A stretch of 64,000 nucleotides of DNA from Alphaproteobacteria bacterium (GCA_016124315.1 WGNW01000025.1:1-64000); one strand, 5' to 3'; positions 28,831 through 37,453 are shown, counted from the stretch's first letter. Numbers and translations: made by a program. Notes: generated by a model from the letters alone, not told the origin.

Positions 28831-29150
28831 AGATCGCGGAAGGCGCGGCCGATCTCGGCCCGCACCTCGCCGGGCTGGCCGTCCACCGCCCGGCTGAGGT
28901 TCCGCAGGGCGCGGCGCAGGCCGTAGACCTGGTCCATCAGCGACAGCACCACGGCCAGCTCGTCCTCGGCCATGGCCAGCTCGCGGGTCAGGTGGCACAC
29001 CAGCCGGGCGCGCGCCACGTCGACCTCCGAGTAGACGGTGCGCCGTCCGGCGCGCTGCGGCTGGATCCAGCCCCGGCGGACCCAGGCGCGCAGCCGCGTC
29101 ACGGAAATCTCGCCGACGGCCTCGACCACGTCCTTCTCGCTCAGCGCCAT
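28815..29150 (-). CDS. cbpM: CbpM-type modulator of the CbpA co-chaperone
   Basis: A 111-residue MerR-like helical protein that inhibits the J-domain of CbpA. It begins MALSEKDVVEAVGEISVTRLRAWVRRGWIQPQ, a winged-helix MerR-like recognition part, and continues with the helical MAEDELAVVLSLMDQVYGLRRALRNL. It follows the cbpA gene by 10 bases on the same strand, the usual cbpA-cbpM pair. Confidence 0.85.
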   Translation of the reverse strand: MALSEKDVVEAVGEISVTRLRAWVRRGWIQPQRAGRRTVYSEVDVARARLVCHLTRELAMAEDELAVVLSLMDQVYGLRRALRNLSRAVDGQPGEVRAEIGRAFRDLQSEA

Positions 29151-29160
29151 GGCGCGCCTC

Positions 29161-30096
29161 CTAGCCCTTCATGCCCGCGCGGGGGTCGTAGCCGTGGCTC
29201 TCCCGCCACGTCTCGATGAACGCCTCCAGATCGGCATCGATCTTGGCCGGCATGACGATCTTGAGCTTCACCCGCTGGTCGCCGGCGGCGCGGTTCTTCG
29301 CGCCCGGCACGCCCTTGCCGCGCAGCCGTAGCGTCTGGCCGCTGCTGGCACCCTTGGGAATGGTGAGGTTGACCTTGCCGGTGATCGTCGGCACCTCCAC
29401 CTTGCCGCCCAGCACCGCCTCGTCGAGACTGATCGGTAGTTCGACGACGATGTCGTCGCCGTCCCGCTCGAACACCGGGTGCGGGTTGACGTCGATCTCG
29501 ACCAGGGCGTCGCCCGCCGGGCCGCCGTTCATCCCCGGCATGCCGTTGCCTTTCAGGCGCAGCGTCTGGCCGGCCCGCAGGCCGGCGGGCACGGCGACGT
29601 CGAGGGTCCGACCGTCGGGCATGGTGACCCGCTTCCTGGCGCCGTTGACCGCCTCGAGGAAATCCACCTGCATGTGGTAGCGCAGGTCCTGCCCCTTCAT
29701 TCGGCCGCCCCGGCCGCCGCCGGGACCGCCCGGACCGCCGCCGCGCTGGAAGACGCCGGAGAACAGGTCGGACAGGTCGACGAAGTCCTCGAAGCCGGCG
29801 GAGGACTGGTAGCGGAAGCCGCCGTCGGCGTCGGCGTACTGGCGGTAGAATTCCTGCTGCGGCGGCCGCTCGGTGCCCGACGCGTCGATCTCGCCGCGGT
29901 CGTAGCGGCCGCGCTTGTCCGCATCGCCGACGATGTCGTAGGCGAGCGAGATGGTCTTGAACCGTTCCTCGGCCTTCTTGTCCCCCGGGTTGAGGTCGGG
30001 GTGGGCCTCCTTCGCAAGCTTGCGGTAAGCCTTGCGGATCTCGTCCTGGCTCGCGGTCTTGGCGACGCCGAGGACCTTGTAGGGATCTTCACTCAA
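29161..30096 (-). CDS. cbpA: DnaJ-class co-chaperone CbpA
   Basis: J-domain co-chaperone of DnaK. The 311 residues have an N-terminal J-domain (DPYKVLGVAKTASQDEIRKAYRKLAKEAHPDLNPG with the HPD triad), a Gly/Phe-poor linker, and two beta-barrel client-binding domains (MKGQDLRYHMQVDFLEAVNG onwards), without the zinc fingers of DnaJ. The start is a TTG at 30094-30096 with GAGAGG 7 bases upstream; the in-frame ATG at 30159 lies inside the candidate promoter. Together with cbpM it forms a two-gene unit. Confidence 0.9.
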   Translation of the reverse strand: MSEDPYKVLGVAKTASQDEIRKAYRKLAKEAHPDLNPGDKKAEERFKTISLAYDIVGDADKRGRYDRGEIDASGTERPPQQEFYRQYADADGGFRYQSSAGFEDFVDLSDLFSGVFQRGGGPGGPGGGRGGRMKGQDLRYHMQVDFLEAVNGARKRVTMPDGRTLDVAVPAGLRAGQTLRLKGNGMPGMNGGPAGDALVEIDVNPHPVFERDGDDIVVELPISLDEAVLGGKVEVPTITGKVNLTIPKGASSGQTLRLRGKGVPGAKNRAAGDQRVKLKIVMPAKIDADLEAFIETWRESHGYDPRAGMKG

Positions 30097-30130
30097 CGCG
30101 ATACCTCTCGGGCGTGAACAGTTTTCACAA

Positions 30131-30162
30131 CCATATGGTGGGCTTGGCGCCAGACCCAAGAG
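30131..30162 (-). promoter_or_regulatory. Candidate sigma-32 type promoter of cbpA-cbpM
   Basis: On the minus strand CTCTTGGG (about 30162-30155) and CCATATGG (30138-30131) are separated by about 16-18 bases. CTTG and CCATAT fit the alphaproteobacterial RpoH pattern. The site lies between the TonB receptor terminator and the cbpA start. The palindrome TTGGCGCCAA fills the spacer. Confidence 0.45.
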
Positions 30163-30178
30163 GTGTCGTGCCGATCGG

Positions 30179-30218
30179 AAAAAAATGGGCCCGCCGGCGA
30201 CACATCGCCGACGAGCCC
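30179..30218 (-). terminator. Rho-independent terminator of the TonB receptor gene
   Basis: On the minus strand GGGCTCGTCGGCGA pairs with TCGCCGGCGGGCCC (30218-30205 with 30200-30187; two T-G pairs) around a TGTG loop, then ATTTTTTT follows. It lies 20 bases past the receptor stop codon. Confidence 0.85.
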
Positions 30219-30237
30219 AGTCGTCACAGGTTCAGGA

Positions 30238-32664
30238 TCAGAACCGCGCGGTCGCCTGGACCGAGATCTCGCGGCCCCGGGAGAGCGTGCCGGTGAGCTG
30301 GCCCGGTCCGCCGCCGGGCGTGTCGCCGCTGTAGCCGATGATCATCCGGTTGGTCAGGTTGCGCCCGATGACCGCGAACTCCCACTTGTCCTCGGGATCG
30401 TGGAACCGGATGCTGGTGTTGATCTGGGCATAGTGCTTCTGCCGGCTGCCGGGAGGCTCCTGGTCCTGGGCCCAGTAGCCCGAGCTGTACTTCACGTCGC
30501 CGGTCAGCGTGATCCACAGCCAGTCGGAGGCCGGGATGTCGTAGCTGCCGCCGATCGTGCCGACGAACTTGGGTGCCAGCGCCACCGGCCGGCCGCTCAG
30601 GTCGACGGTGCCCGTCGCCGCGTTGCAGGTGGTGTCGGCGCCCTCGATGATGAGCTGCCCGTTGTAGCAGGGCGCGTTGGTGAAGCTCTTGTAGTGGGCG
30701 TCGTTGTAGGTGAGCGCCGTCCGCAGCTGCAGGTATTCGGTGGCCTGGTAGACCGCCTCGACCTCGAAGCCCTGGCTCACCGCCTTGGCGGCGTTGCGGG
30801 TCAGGAACGAGGTGGTCGGGATGTCGAGGGCCGACCGCTGCAGGCCGTTGAACATGTAGTAGTAGGCCGCGGCGCTGGTCCGCAGCCGGCCGTCGTCGAG
30901 CAGCGCCTTGTAGCCGATTTCGCCGCCGCGCGCCGTTTCAGGACCGAACGACAGGCTGTCGACCGTGTTGGAGGCCAAAAGGATGGCGGTCTGCGACACG
31001 CCGCCCGACTTGTAGCCCGTCTTGTAGGCGGCGTAGAGGGTCTGGTTGGCGGTCGGGTGCCAGGTCAGGGTGGCTTCCGGCGACCAGTTGCTCTCGTCGA
31101 CCGTGCCGGTCAGCGGGTTGCCCGGCGCCCGCAGGATGAACGACGGGAACGCGGGGTTGGTGTAGATGTTCTCGTTGACGAAGTCGATCTTCTCGCTGCT
31201 GTAGCGCACTCCGGCGGTGAGCTGCAGGTTGTCGACGATGTCCCACAGCAACTGGCCGAAGCCGGACCAGGTGGTGCGGTCGGACGTGTCGTTGGGCCAG
31301 TAGCCGACGTCGAAGTTCACGTTCGGATCCGGCGGGATCGTGTTGAGGATGCCGCCGCGGCCGACGGTGAAGCTGCGCCGCTTGGTGGATTCGAAGAAGC
31401 CGCCGAGCACGAAGTTGACCGGCGCGTCGTAATGGCTGGTGATGCGGACTTCCTGGGTCCAGCTGGTGCTCTTCTCGCCGTTGATGCCGGGGAAGTAGTC
31501 GATGGTGGTGTAGGCGTAGTTGCCCAGGCCGTTGGTATCCAGATGGAAGAAGCCGGTGACCGAATTGATGTTGATGTCGCCGATGTCGTAGCTCATGTCG
31601 AGAGAGCCGAGCCACATGGTCCGGTCGGTGAAGAAGTCCTTGTTCTTCTTCGCCAGCGGATAGTTCTCGCGGATGTCGGTGGGCAGGCCGCCGACCGAGC
31701 GGTAGCGGTCCTTCTTGCAGTCCTCGTAGGGGTCGACGATGCCGCGGGTGGTGGGGTGATCCATGCCGTACGGACACTGGATGATCTGCTGGCCGCCGGT
31801 AAGGTCGTTGTCCTTGTAGGAGTTGCCCAGGATCTTCAGCACGGCGTGGAAATCGTCCGTCGGCTTCAGCTCCAGAGTGAGGCGCCCCATGATGTTGTGG
31901 CGCGCCGGCGTCTTCTTGTTGTTGGTGGCGCCGGGATAGGGGTGGTTGGGCTCGAACGGATTGGCGAGCGGGCCCGCCAGGTTCCTGAGCCAGCCGTCCA
32001 TGTCGTCGAAGCGGCCGGCGACGCGGACGCCTACCTTGTCGTTGATCGGTCCGCCATAGGCGGCTTCCACGTAACGCTCCGCCGCACGGAACTCGTAGCC
32101 GGCCTTGATGTAGCCTTCCCAGGTGTCGCCCGGGTTCTTGCTGCGCAGCGAGATCACGCCGGCGGGGCTGTTCTTGCCGAAGAACAGCGCCTGCGGCCCC
32201 TTCAGCACCTCGACCTGCTGCAGGTCGAGGAAGCCGGCGGCGGCGATGTAGCCGCGGCTGACCTGCACGCCGTCGATGTTGATGCTGACGGCGCTCTCGA
32301 TGCCGGGGTCGATGGACGTCGACGTGATGCCGCGGATGGCAATGGTGCCGCCATTGCCCGAGGAGCCGGGCGTGATCTGCACCTGCGGGACCATGTCGCC
32401 GATCTGGGAGAGGCTGTCCGACCGGTAGCGCGCCATGTCGTTGGCCGTCAGGGCGCTCACCGCCACCGGCACGTCGATCAGCGTCTCTTCCTGCTTACGC
32501 GCCGTCGTGGTGACCGTTTCCAGCTGGGTCGATGGCTGGTAGGGCGCCGGCTTCGGCGGCGGTGGCGCCTTGGATGCATCGTCCTGGCCGTAGGCCGGCG
32601 CCGCCATGGCGACGGCCAGTATGGCCCCCGCCAGCAATCTGGTTCTGTACCCTCGCGATTTCAT
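30238..32664 (-). CDS. TonB-dependent outer-membrane receptor
   Basis: Ligand-gated 22-strand barrel of 808 residues that imports a substrate with TonB energy. A signal peptide (LLAGAILAVAMAAPAYG) is followed by a plug domain with TVTTTARKQEETLIDVPVAV (TonB box region), GTIAIRGITSTSIDPG and QVEVLKGPQALFFGKNSPAG, and then the barrel ending ...GREISVQATARF with a terminal Phe for Bam insertion. The plug type is that of receptors of the sphingomonad/Caulobacter kind used for large aromatic, steroid or glycan substrates rather than clear siderophore receptors. The start is preceded by AAGGGGAAACGGAC. A 15-base palindrome lies in its leader. Confidence 0.92.
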   Translation of the reverse strand: MKSRGYRTRLLAGAILAVAMAAPAYGQDDASKAPPPPKPAPYQPSTQLETVTTTARKQEETLIDVPVAVSALTANDMARYRSDSLSQIGDMVPQVQITPGSSGNGGTIAIRGITSTSIDPGIESAVSINIDGVQVSRGYIAAAGFLDLQQVEVLKGPQALFFGKNSPAGVISLRSKNPGDTWEGYIKAGYEFRAAERYVEAAYGGPINDKVGVRVAGRFDDMDGWLRNLAGPLANPFEPNHPYPGATNNKKTPARHNIMGRLTLELKPTDDFHAVLKILGNSYKDNDLTGGQQIIQCPYGMDHPTTRGIVDPYEDCKKDRYRSVGGLPTDIRENYPLAKKNKDFFTDRTMWLGSLDMSYDIGDININSVTGFFHLDTNGLGNYAYTTIDYFPGINGEKSTSWTQEVRITSHYDAPVNFVLGGFFESTKRRSFTVGRGGILNTIPPDPNVNFDVGYWPNDTSDRTTWSGFGQLLWDIVDNLQLTAGVRYSSEKIDFVNENIYTNPAFPSFILRAPGNPLTGTVDESNWSPEATLTWHPTANQTLYAAYKTGYKSGGVSQTAILLASNTVDSLSFGPETARGGEIGYKALLDDGRLRTSAAAYYYMFNGLQRSALDIPTTSFLTRNAAKAVSQGFEVEAVYQATEYLQLRTALTYNDAHYKSFTNAPCYNGQLIIEGADTTCNAATGTVDLSGRPVALAPKFVGTIGGSYDIPASDWLWITLTGDVKYSSGYWAQDQEPPGSRQKHYAQINTSIRFHDPEDKWEFAVIGRNLTNRMIIGYSGDTPGGGPGQLTGTLSRGREISVQATARF

Positions 32665-32680
32665 GTCCGTTTCCCCTTCT

Positions 32681-32695
32681 TGAGGCAGTGCCTCA
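32681..32695. promoter_or_regulatory. Perfect palindrome in the leader of the TonB receptor gene
   Basis: TGAGGCA-G-TGCCTCA, a perfect 7-1-7 palindrome, ends 16 bases ahead of the receptor start codon. Size and symmetry suit an operator for a small dimeric repressor such as a TetR or GntR family protein. No such regulator is next to it, so the link is an inference. Confidence 0.45.
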
Positions 32696-32759
32696 TCGTG
32701 TTGTTTCCGTTCCGTTCATTTTCTCCGCACGCTGTATCGCGGCGGGCCTCATGCACCGC

Positions 32760-33782
32760 TCAGAACCGGGCGAACCGGCGCACGAACTCGTTGTACTGGA
32801 TGTCCTGGGTGTCGCCCCAGCCGATCCGCCCGTCCCATTCCCAGCGGGTCAGGCAGAAATAGACGTTCATGTTCTGCCAGGTCTGCCACGGCATCCGGGC
32901 GTCGACGGTGCCGCGGATGCGGTGCACCTGACCGCCGGCGTCCTCCACCTCCATCTGCTTCACCCGGGGCGCCAGGCCGTCCGGCTCCCGCGTCGTCAGC
33001 AGCCCGGCGCGCTTGACCGGCAGCAGCGTACCGCCGCGCCAGACATAGCCCCAGATCAGGTTCCTGCCCGGCGGCGGCGAGGCGAAGACATCCGCCGTTT
33101 CCGGCCCGAGCGCCGGGTCGTCGAACGCCAGGACGTGGAAGGCCAGGTCGTCGCCGAAGATTCCCACCATCCAGCTCAATGGCGGCATGGACCGGGCGAC
33201 CTCGTGGCGCTCCTGGCCCCAGGAGCGGTCGCGGCTGAAATAGCCGTCGACGACGAACTGCTCGCCGTGCAGGTTGAGTTCGCCGTCCACCTTCATGGCC
33301 TGGGTGAAGTGGAACCCGCCCGGACGGCCGGCGGGCGGCATGATCGCCTTCTGGACCAGCCTGAAGGAGACGTTGCGTTCCGGATCCTTGCAGGTGATCT
33401 CCAGCGCCTCGAGCGGCTCCATCACCCGGATGCGCAGACCCAATGGCGCGATCTCGTAATCGTCGATGTCGCCGCCGGGAAACGGCAGGAAATGAAAGTG
33501 GTTGACGTAGTCGCAGGCCAGCGTCGAGCGGCGGATGCCCCGCCAGATGTAGACGCTGGCGCTCATCACCCGCAGCGCCGGGTGAAACCAGACATAGATC
33601 TCGCCGTTGAGCTGCTTCTCCGGGATGTTGAAGCCGAAATAGGAGGTTTCGGTGCTCGCATAGCCGGCACCCGGCGCCACCGGATGCAGGAATTCGTCCC
33701 GCTTCGCAATGGCGGCGAGTGGTTCGCCGACCAGCGGCGCGCGGTGGCCGGCCGCCGAAATGACCGGTTTGGAGTCGTTCAT
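32760..33782 (-). CDS. AttH/DUF7064-like protein of unknown function
   Basis: A 340-residue soluble protein without a signal peptide. It has a two-part beta-rich layout: an N-terminal half (YFGFNIPEKQLNGEIYVWFHPALRVMSASVYIW) and a C-terminal half containing FVVDGYFSRDRSWGQERHE and GRNLIWGYVWRGGTLLPV. This layout resembles lipocalin-like AttH/hydratase proteins of the DUF7064/DUF7065 type, which often lie near catabolic or steroid genes. It overlaps the upstream APH-fold kinase gene by 4 bases and precedes the TonB receptor by 95 bases. Family placement is tentative. Confidence 0.6.
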   Translation of the reverse strand: MNDSKPVISAAGHRAPLVGEPLAAIAKRDEFLHPVAPGAGYASTETSYFGFNIPEKQLNGEIYVWFHPALRVMSASVYIWRGIRRSTLACDYVNHFHFLPFPGGDIDDYEIAPLGLRIRVMEPLEALEITCKDPERNVSFRLVQKAIMPPAGRPGGFHFTQAMKVDGELNLHGEQFVVDGYFSRDRSWGQERHEVARSMPPLSWMVGIFGDDLAFHVLAFDDPALGPETADVFASPPPGRNLIWGYVWRGGTLLPVKRAGLLTTREPDGLAPRVKQMEVEDAGGQVHRIRGTVDARMPWQTWQNMNVYFCLTRWEWDGRIGWGDTQDIQYNEFVRRFARF

Positions 33783-35002
33783 GCCGTAGCCCTTTCCAGC
33801 GTTTTCGCGACGTCGCAGACGAACATCCGGTAGAGCGGGACGCCCTGGTAGCCCATCTTTAGCGCCGGGTACCAGTCACGCAGGAAACCGTTCCAGGCGA
33901 CCGCGCAGCAGACGGCGTTGCGCACGCCGCGCCAGACCTCGTAGAAGCGGGAGCCGCTGTCGCGGTACGGCGTCCCGCCCGCCGCCTCATAGGCGGCCAG
34001 GAAGTCCGGCCACGGGATCAGGTGCTCCACGTGCTGCCGGCAATAGCCCAGGTCCTCGGCCGGATCGCCGAGATGGGCGAACTCCCAGTCGAGCAGCGCG
34101 GTGATCCGGCCCTGATGGGTGAGGATGTTGTGGAAGCCGACATCGCCGTGCACCAGCACGAGCCGCGGCACGTCCTGCGGCACGTTGGCCAGCAGCCACT
34201 CGAAGGCGGCTTCGAGGGTGGGCGACGGCTCGATCCGGTGGCGCAGCCAGCGGTCCCGCCATTCCTCCACATAGGCACGGATGCGCCGGTGCGGATCGCC
34301 ATCGCCGGGCATGCCGAAGACCGCCGGATCGGCGCCGTGCAGCCGGGCGAGGATCCCGGCCAGGTCGCGGCAGACGGCTTCGCGCCGCGGCACGTCCCGG
34401 TCCCAGGCCTCGGTGCCGCTGGTGCCGGGCATCAGCCGCGAGACGATGAAGGGCTGCCCGAGCCACCGCTCGTCGGCCTCCGACCAGAGCGGTTCGGCCA
34501 CGGGCACGTCCTCGCCGTGCAGCCCCTGCAGCAGATCGAACTCGTCGAGCACGCTGTTCTCGCCGGGGCCGAAGGGCAAATCGCGCCGGACCACGGCGTC
34601 GAGCGGACGCCCGTCCGCCCGCTCGGCGCGGAACAGGTAGGTGTCCTTGGAATAGCCGGCGGTCGAGCGGGTGATGGAGGTCACCCTCGCGGGGCCGGCC
34701 AGCCGCTCCGCGAGGAACGCCTCCAGCCGTTCCGGCGTCACGTCGGTTTCGACGTTCGCGAGCCGGGCGGCGGCCTCCCGCTTCTCGCGCTCGGCCGCCG
34801 CGAATTGCCGTTCGAACCGCATGGCGTCGTCCCGCTCCTCGACCTCCTGCCGATGCCAGACCACCAGATGCCCGAGCATGTCGCTCATCATGGCGGCCTT
34901 CGCTCTCGCCTCCGGGGACGTCAGGTCGGGCTGCACGACAAGTCCCAGATCGCGCCGGATGGCGCTGAGCATCTGTGCCACGATCGCGCGGTCGCCGATC
35001 AT
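33779..35002 (-). CDS. APH-fold phosphotransferase family protein
   Basis: Kinase-like protein of 407 residues. After an N-terminal helical part of about 100 residues (MIGDRAIVAQMLSAIRRDLG) comes an aminoglycoside-phosphotransferase fold: TSITRSTAGYSKDTYLFRAE (nucleotide loop), VLVHGDVGFHNILTHQGRITALLDWEFAHLGDP (catalytic loop with HGDxxxxN, and Mg loop DWEFA). It is most like the phosphotransferases near ACAD10/11-type acyl-CoA dehydrogenases, not antibiotic resistance enzymes. The substrate may be a hydroxyacyl group; this is inference. It overlaps the AttH-like gene by 4 bases. Confidence 0.8.
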   Translation of the reverse strand: MIGDRAIVAQMLSAIRRDLGLVVQPDLTSPEARAKAAMMSDMLGHLVVWHRQEVEERDDAMRFERQFAAAEREKREAAARLANVETDVTPERLEAFLAERLAGPARVTSITRSTAGYSKDTYLFRAERADGRPLDAVVRRDLPFGPGENSVLDEFDLLQGLHGEDVPVAEPLWSEADERWLGQPFIVSRLMPGTSGTEAWDRDVPRREAVCRDLAGILARLHGADPAVFGMPGDGDPHRRIRAYVEEWRDRWLRHRIEPSPTLEAAFEWLLANVPQDVPRLVLVHGDVGFHNILTHQGRITALLDWEFAHLGDPAEDLGYCRQHVEHLIPWPDFLAAYEAAGGTPYRDSGSRFYEVWRGVRNAVCCAVAWNGFLRDWYPALKMGYQGVPLYRMFVCDVAKTLERATA

Positions 35003-35147
35003 TCCGCCTCCCCCATAAAGCTGCGCGGCTTGCTGCCGTCATTTGGGCGGATTATCCGGCAGCGGGTCCGGGGGGCACACCTGTCAACCCTAACAGGGTC
35101 CGGCACCGGCGCCCGGTCCGCTATGGTGGGCTGTCGCGGGAGAGACC

Positions 35148-35879
35148 ATGGAAATCAGGGGTTCGCGGGTGCTGGTCACCGGCGCCAACAGAGGCCTGGG
35201 AAGGGCGTTCGTGGACGTGCTGGTCGCGCGGGGCGCCGCGACGGTCTACGCCACCGGCCGCGACCTGCATGCCCTGGAAGAGGTCTTTGGCGGGTGCGCC
35301 GGCGTGACGACCTCGGAGATGGACGTTACCTCGGACGCCAGCGTCTCGGCCGCGGCCGAGGCCTGCGGAGAGGCCGATATCGTCATCAACAATGCGGGGC
35401 TGGTGCTGCACGCCCCGCTCCTCGCCTCATCCGGCATGGCCGACGCCCGAGCCGAGATGGAGACCAATTTCTGGGGACCGCTGCGGGTGTGCCGCGCCTT
35501 CGCCCCGCGGATGCGGCAGCGCGGCGCGGGCGCGCTGGTCAACATCCTCTCCATGGGCGCCCTCGCCTCGATGCCCTTCGTCGGCAGCTACTGCGCCTCG
35601 AAGGCCGCGGCTCTCTCCATGACCCAGGGCGTTCGCGGCGAGCTGGCGGGCACCGGCATCCTGGTGGTCGGCGTGATCGCCGGGCCGATCCTCACCGACA
35701 TGGCCCGCGAGCACGAGCGCGAGGGCCGCCATCCGCCCGAGGTGCTGGCGCACGCCACGCTGGACGCCATCGAGGCGGGGCGGACGACGGTCTATCCCGA
35801 CCCTACGTCGGCCGGCATCGGCGACCAGTTCGCGCGCGACCCGGCGGCGGTGGAGGCGGCGTTCGCCAAGCTGAGATAG
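35148..35879 (+). CDS. SDR family NAD(P)-dependent oxidoreductase
   Basis: Short-chain dehydrogenase of 243 residues with the cofactor loop VTGANRGLGRAFVDVL, the structural motif DIVINNAGLVLHAP, and the active-site set with Ser in LVNILSMGALAS and YCASKAA. The substrate is unknown. It is divergent from the APH-fold kinase gene, with 145 bases between; an imperfect inverted repeat (ACCTGT-N8-ACAGGG, about 35079-35098) lies there and might be an operator. Confidence 0.88.
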   Translation: MEIRGSRVLVTGANRGLGRAFVDVLVARGAATVYATGRDLHALEEVFGGCAGVTTSEMDVTSDASVSAAAEACGEADIVINNAGLVLHAPLLASSGMADARAEMETNFWGPLRVCRAFAPRMRQRGAGALVNILSMGALASMPFVGSYCASKAAALSMTQGVRGELAGTGILVVGVIAGPILTDMAREHEREGRHPPEVLAHATLDAIEAGRTTVYPDPTSAGIGDQFARDPAAVEAAFAKLR

Positions 35880-35940
35880 CGATTGCCGGCCTGCGCCGTG
35901 GCGTGGGCGTTATGCCGCTCCGCCTCGGCCCGTCACGGTC

Positions 35941-36357
35941 TCACTTCGGGGTCGGGTTGGTCGGCGCCGGGGCGTACTTGCACTGGGGCTCGGCGGCATC
36001 GGCGCTGGCCGTCAGCACGACGGCGTTGCTGTCCTCGATCAGCATGGCGGCGTTGGCGCACGTATTGTAGAGCGACTTGCAGAGCGTCTCCGGCTTGGCG
36101 CTTGTGCTCTTGATCGTGACCTTGCAACGGTCCCGTCCGTAACCCTTGCAGGTGAAGGACTGGTCCGTGTTGGCCGGTACGGTGACCTTCTCGTTTTCGG
36201 CTTCCCAGTCGCAGTTCGCGTCCTTCCCGCTGTAGACGGCGACCTTGACGTCGTTCGACCAGTCGTTCCTGACCGTAACGGTGCTGGCGGCGAGCGCGGA
36301 CTGGGCGAAGAAAGCCGCCGAGCAGAGCGCGATGGCGGTGATGGCAATCCGTTTCAT
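35941..36357 (-). CDS. Small secreted protein, unknown function
   Basis: A 138-residue protein with a signal peptide (ITAIALCSAAFFAQSALA), then a likely beta-rich domain with six Cys (NCDWEAE, FTCKGYGRDRCKV, TLCKSLYNTC, PQCKYAP) that could form disulfides. A Lys/Asn/Thr-containing fold and a Pro-rich end (PAPTNPTPK) complete it. The frame runs upstream to 36585, but only the ATG at 36357 gives a secretion signal, with AGGGG before it. It sits alone between the SDR (convergent) and luxR. No family recognised. Confidence 0.75.
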   Translation of the reverse strand: MKRIAITAIALCSAAFFAQSALAASTVTVRNDWSNDVKVAVYSGKDANCDWEAENEKVTVPANTDQSFTCKGYGRDRCKVTIKSTSAKPETLCKSLYNTCANAAMLIEDSNAVVLTASADAAEPQCKYAPAPTNPTPK

Positions 36358-36605
36358 GGTTCCCCTCTCTACTATCGTTCCGCCCGACGCGAAGAAGCCG
36401 GGCACCCTCCGCGATGGCCCGCGACAAGCGCCGCACAGAGAGATTGTGACCGTAGCCCTATTGAAAGGATCGCAAGGCGATAGAAGGTTGTCTATTACCT
36501 GGAATGTTATGGGCGGCCGGGTGGTTCCGTTCCTGTCCTTCAGGCGCCTATCACGATGGTGTATGCCGGAGACTGGATGATGCACTCGAAGGCTGGGACC
36601 GCGCC

Positions 36606-37319
36606 CTAGAGCTGGATCAGGCCCATGATGGCGGCCTTCAGAGTGGCCTGGTGCTTCGAGACGCTATCGAGCTTGCGGCAGGCGTTCTGGATGTGGAACT
36701 GGACCGTCCGCTCGGCCACTTCGAGGAGTTGCGCGACCTCCCAGGCGGTCTTGCCGTGGGCCGTCCAGTACAGGCATTCGAGCTCGCGGGGGGTCAGGTC
36801 GGCCGACCTCTCCTCTTCAGGATGCAACACATTGTGATACACTGACGACATGTAGGCGCCGATGAGCATGAACTCGTTCTTCCACACGTCGACGCTGCGA
36901 CTGAAAGAGCCCTCGTTGAGCCGGGAAAGGGCCACGAACATGTCGAGCCTGCCCGCAGGGCCGCGGATCGGCGACGAAATACCGCGTTCATAGCCGTGTT
37001 CCAGGGTGATTTCGAACAGCCGCGCCTGCGCGCCCTTGCACTCGGCGCGAAGTCGGGAGGCATCCCAGGAAACCGGCAGCCAGCTGTTGCGGGCCGTCTG
37101 GGACACCGGGTCGACGAGATGGTAGTCGCCGCGCCGGTACCGGACCAGCAGGTCCTGGCCGCAACTGCACATCATCCGGACGTCCGCGTCGCCATACGTA
37201 TTGAACATGAACCCTTCGAAACCCAGTCCCGACAGGTAATCCGACACGAGCTGACGCATGGCGTCGTCGGCAGTCACGCCGGAGAGGTCGTCGAGAAGTC
37301 TGCCCAGGTTACGGTTCAT
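36606..37319 (-). CDS. LuxR-type autoinducer-domain regulator without nearby synthase (LuxR solo)
   Basis: A 237-residue regulator with an N-terminal acyl-homoserine-lactone binding fold and a C-terminal LuxR helix-turn-helix (LTPRELECLYWTAHGKTAWEVAQLL, VAERTVQFHIQNACRKLDS). With TraR numbering by position, the ligand-site residues Tyr61, Asp70, Pro71, Trp85 and Gly113 are all present, but the usual Trp57 is Leu. The ATG at 37319 has GGGATGG about 8 bases upstream. The frame is open to 37451 without family similarity. It is divergent from the ydbH operon, 134 bases away. No luxI homologue is in the window. Confidence 0.85.
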   Translation of the reverse strand: MNRNLGRLLDDLSGVTADDAMRQLVSDYLSGLGFEGFMFNTYGDADVRMMCSCGQDLLVRYRRGDYHLVDPVSQTARNSWLPVSWDASRLRAECKGAQARLFEITLEHGYERGISSPIRGPAGRLDMFVALSRLNEGSFSRSVDVWKNEFMLIGAYMSSVYHNVLHPEEERSADLTPRELECLYWTAHGKTAWEVAQLLEVAERTVQFHIQNACRKLDSVSKHQATLKAAIMGLIQL

Positions 37320-37453
37320 GCTTTCCATCCCGTGAAAATTGTAACACGTCTGAAATTCTGCCGCCAAGGCGTTGCGAACCGCTCTCGCCATCCAAACGTT
37401 CAAGCGGTCGAGAGCGCCTACCGGCGCACGGCCAACATGGATATTGTTCACGG

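Noticed and set aside
30163..32862. 899-codon plus-strand frame opposite the TonB receptor
   Set aside because: No recognisable domain; it would run through the receptor terminator. The minus-strand receptor is fully supported.
33779..35002. Aminoglycoside resistance gene
   Set aside because: The APH fold is present, but the N-terminal extension and pattern fit catabolic phosphotransferases, and there is no resistance context.
37331..37348. CGTG-N10-CACG inverted repeat near the luxR start as a lux box
   Set aside because: Only four bases per arm match, and it would cover the region just ahead of the luxR start codon. Not enough to call an operator.
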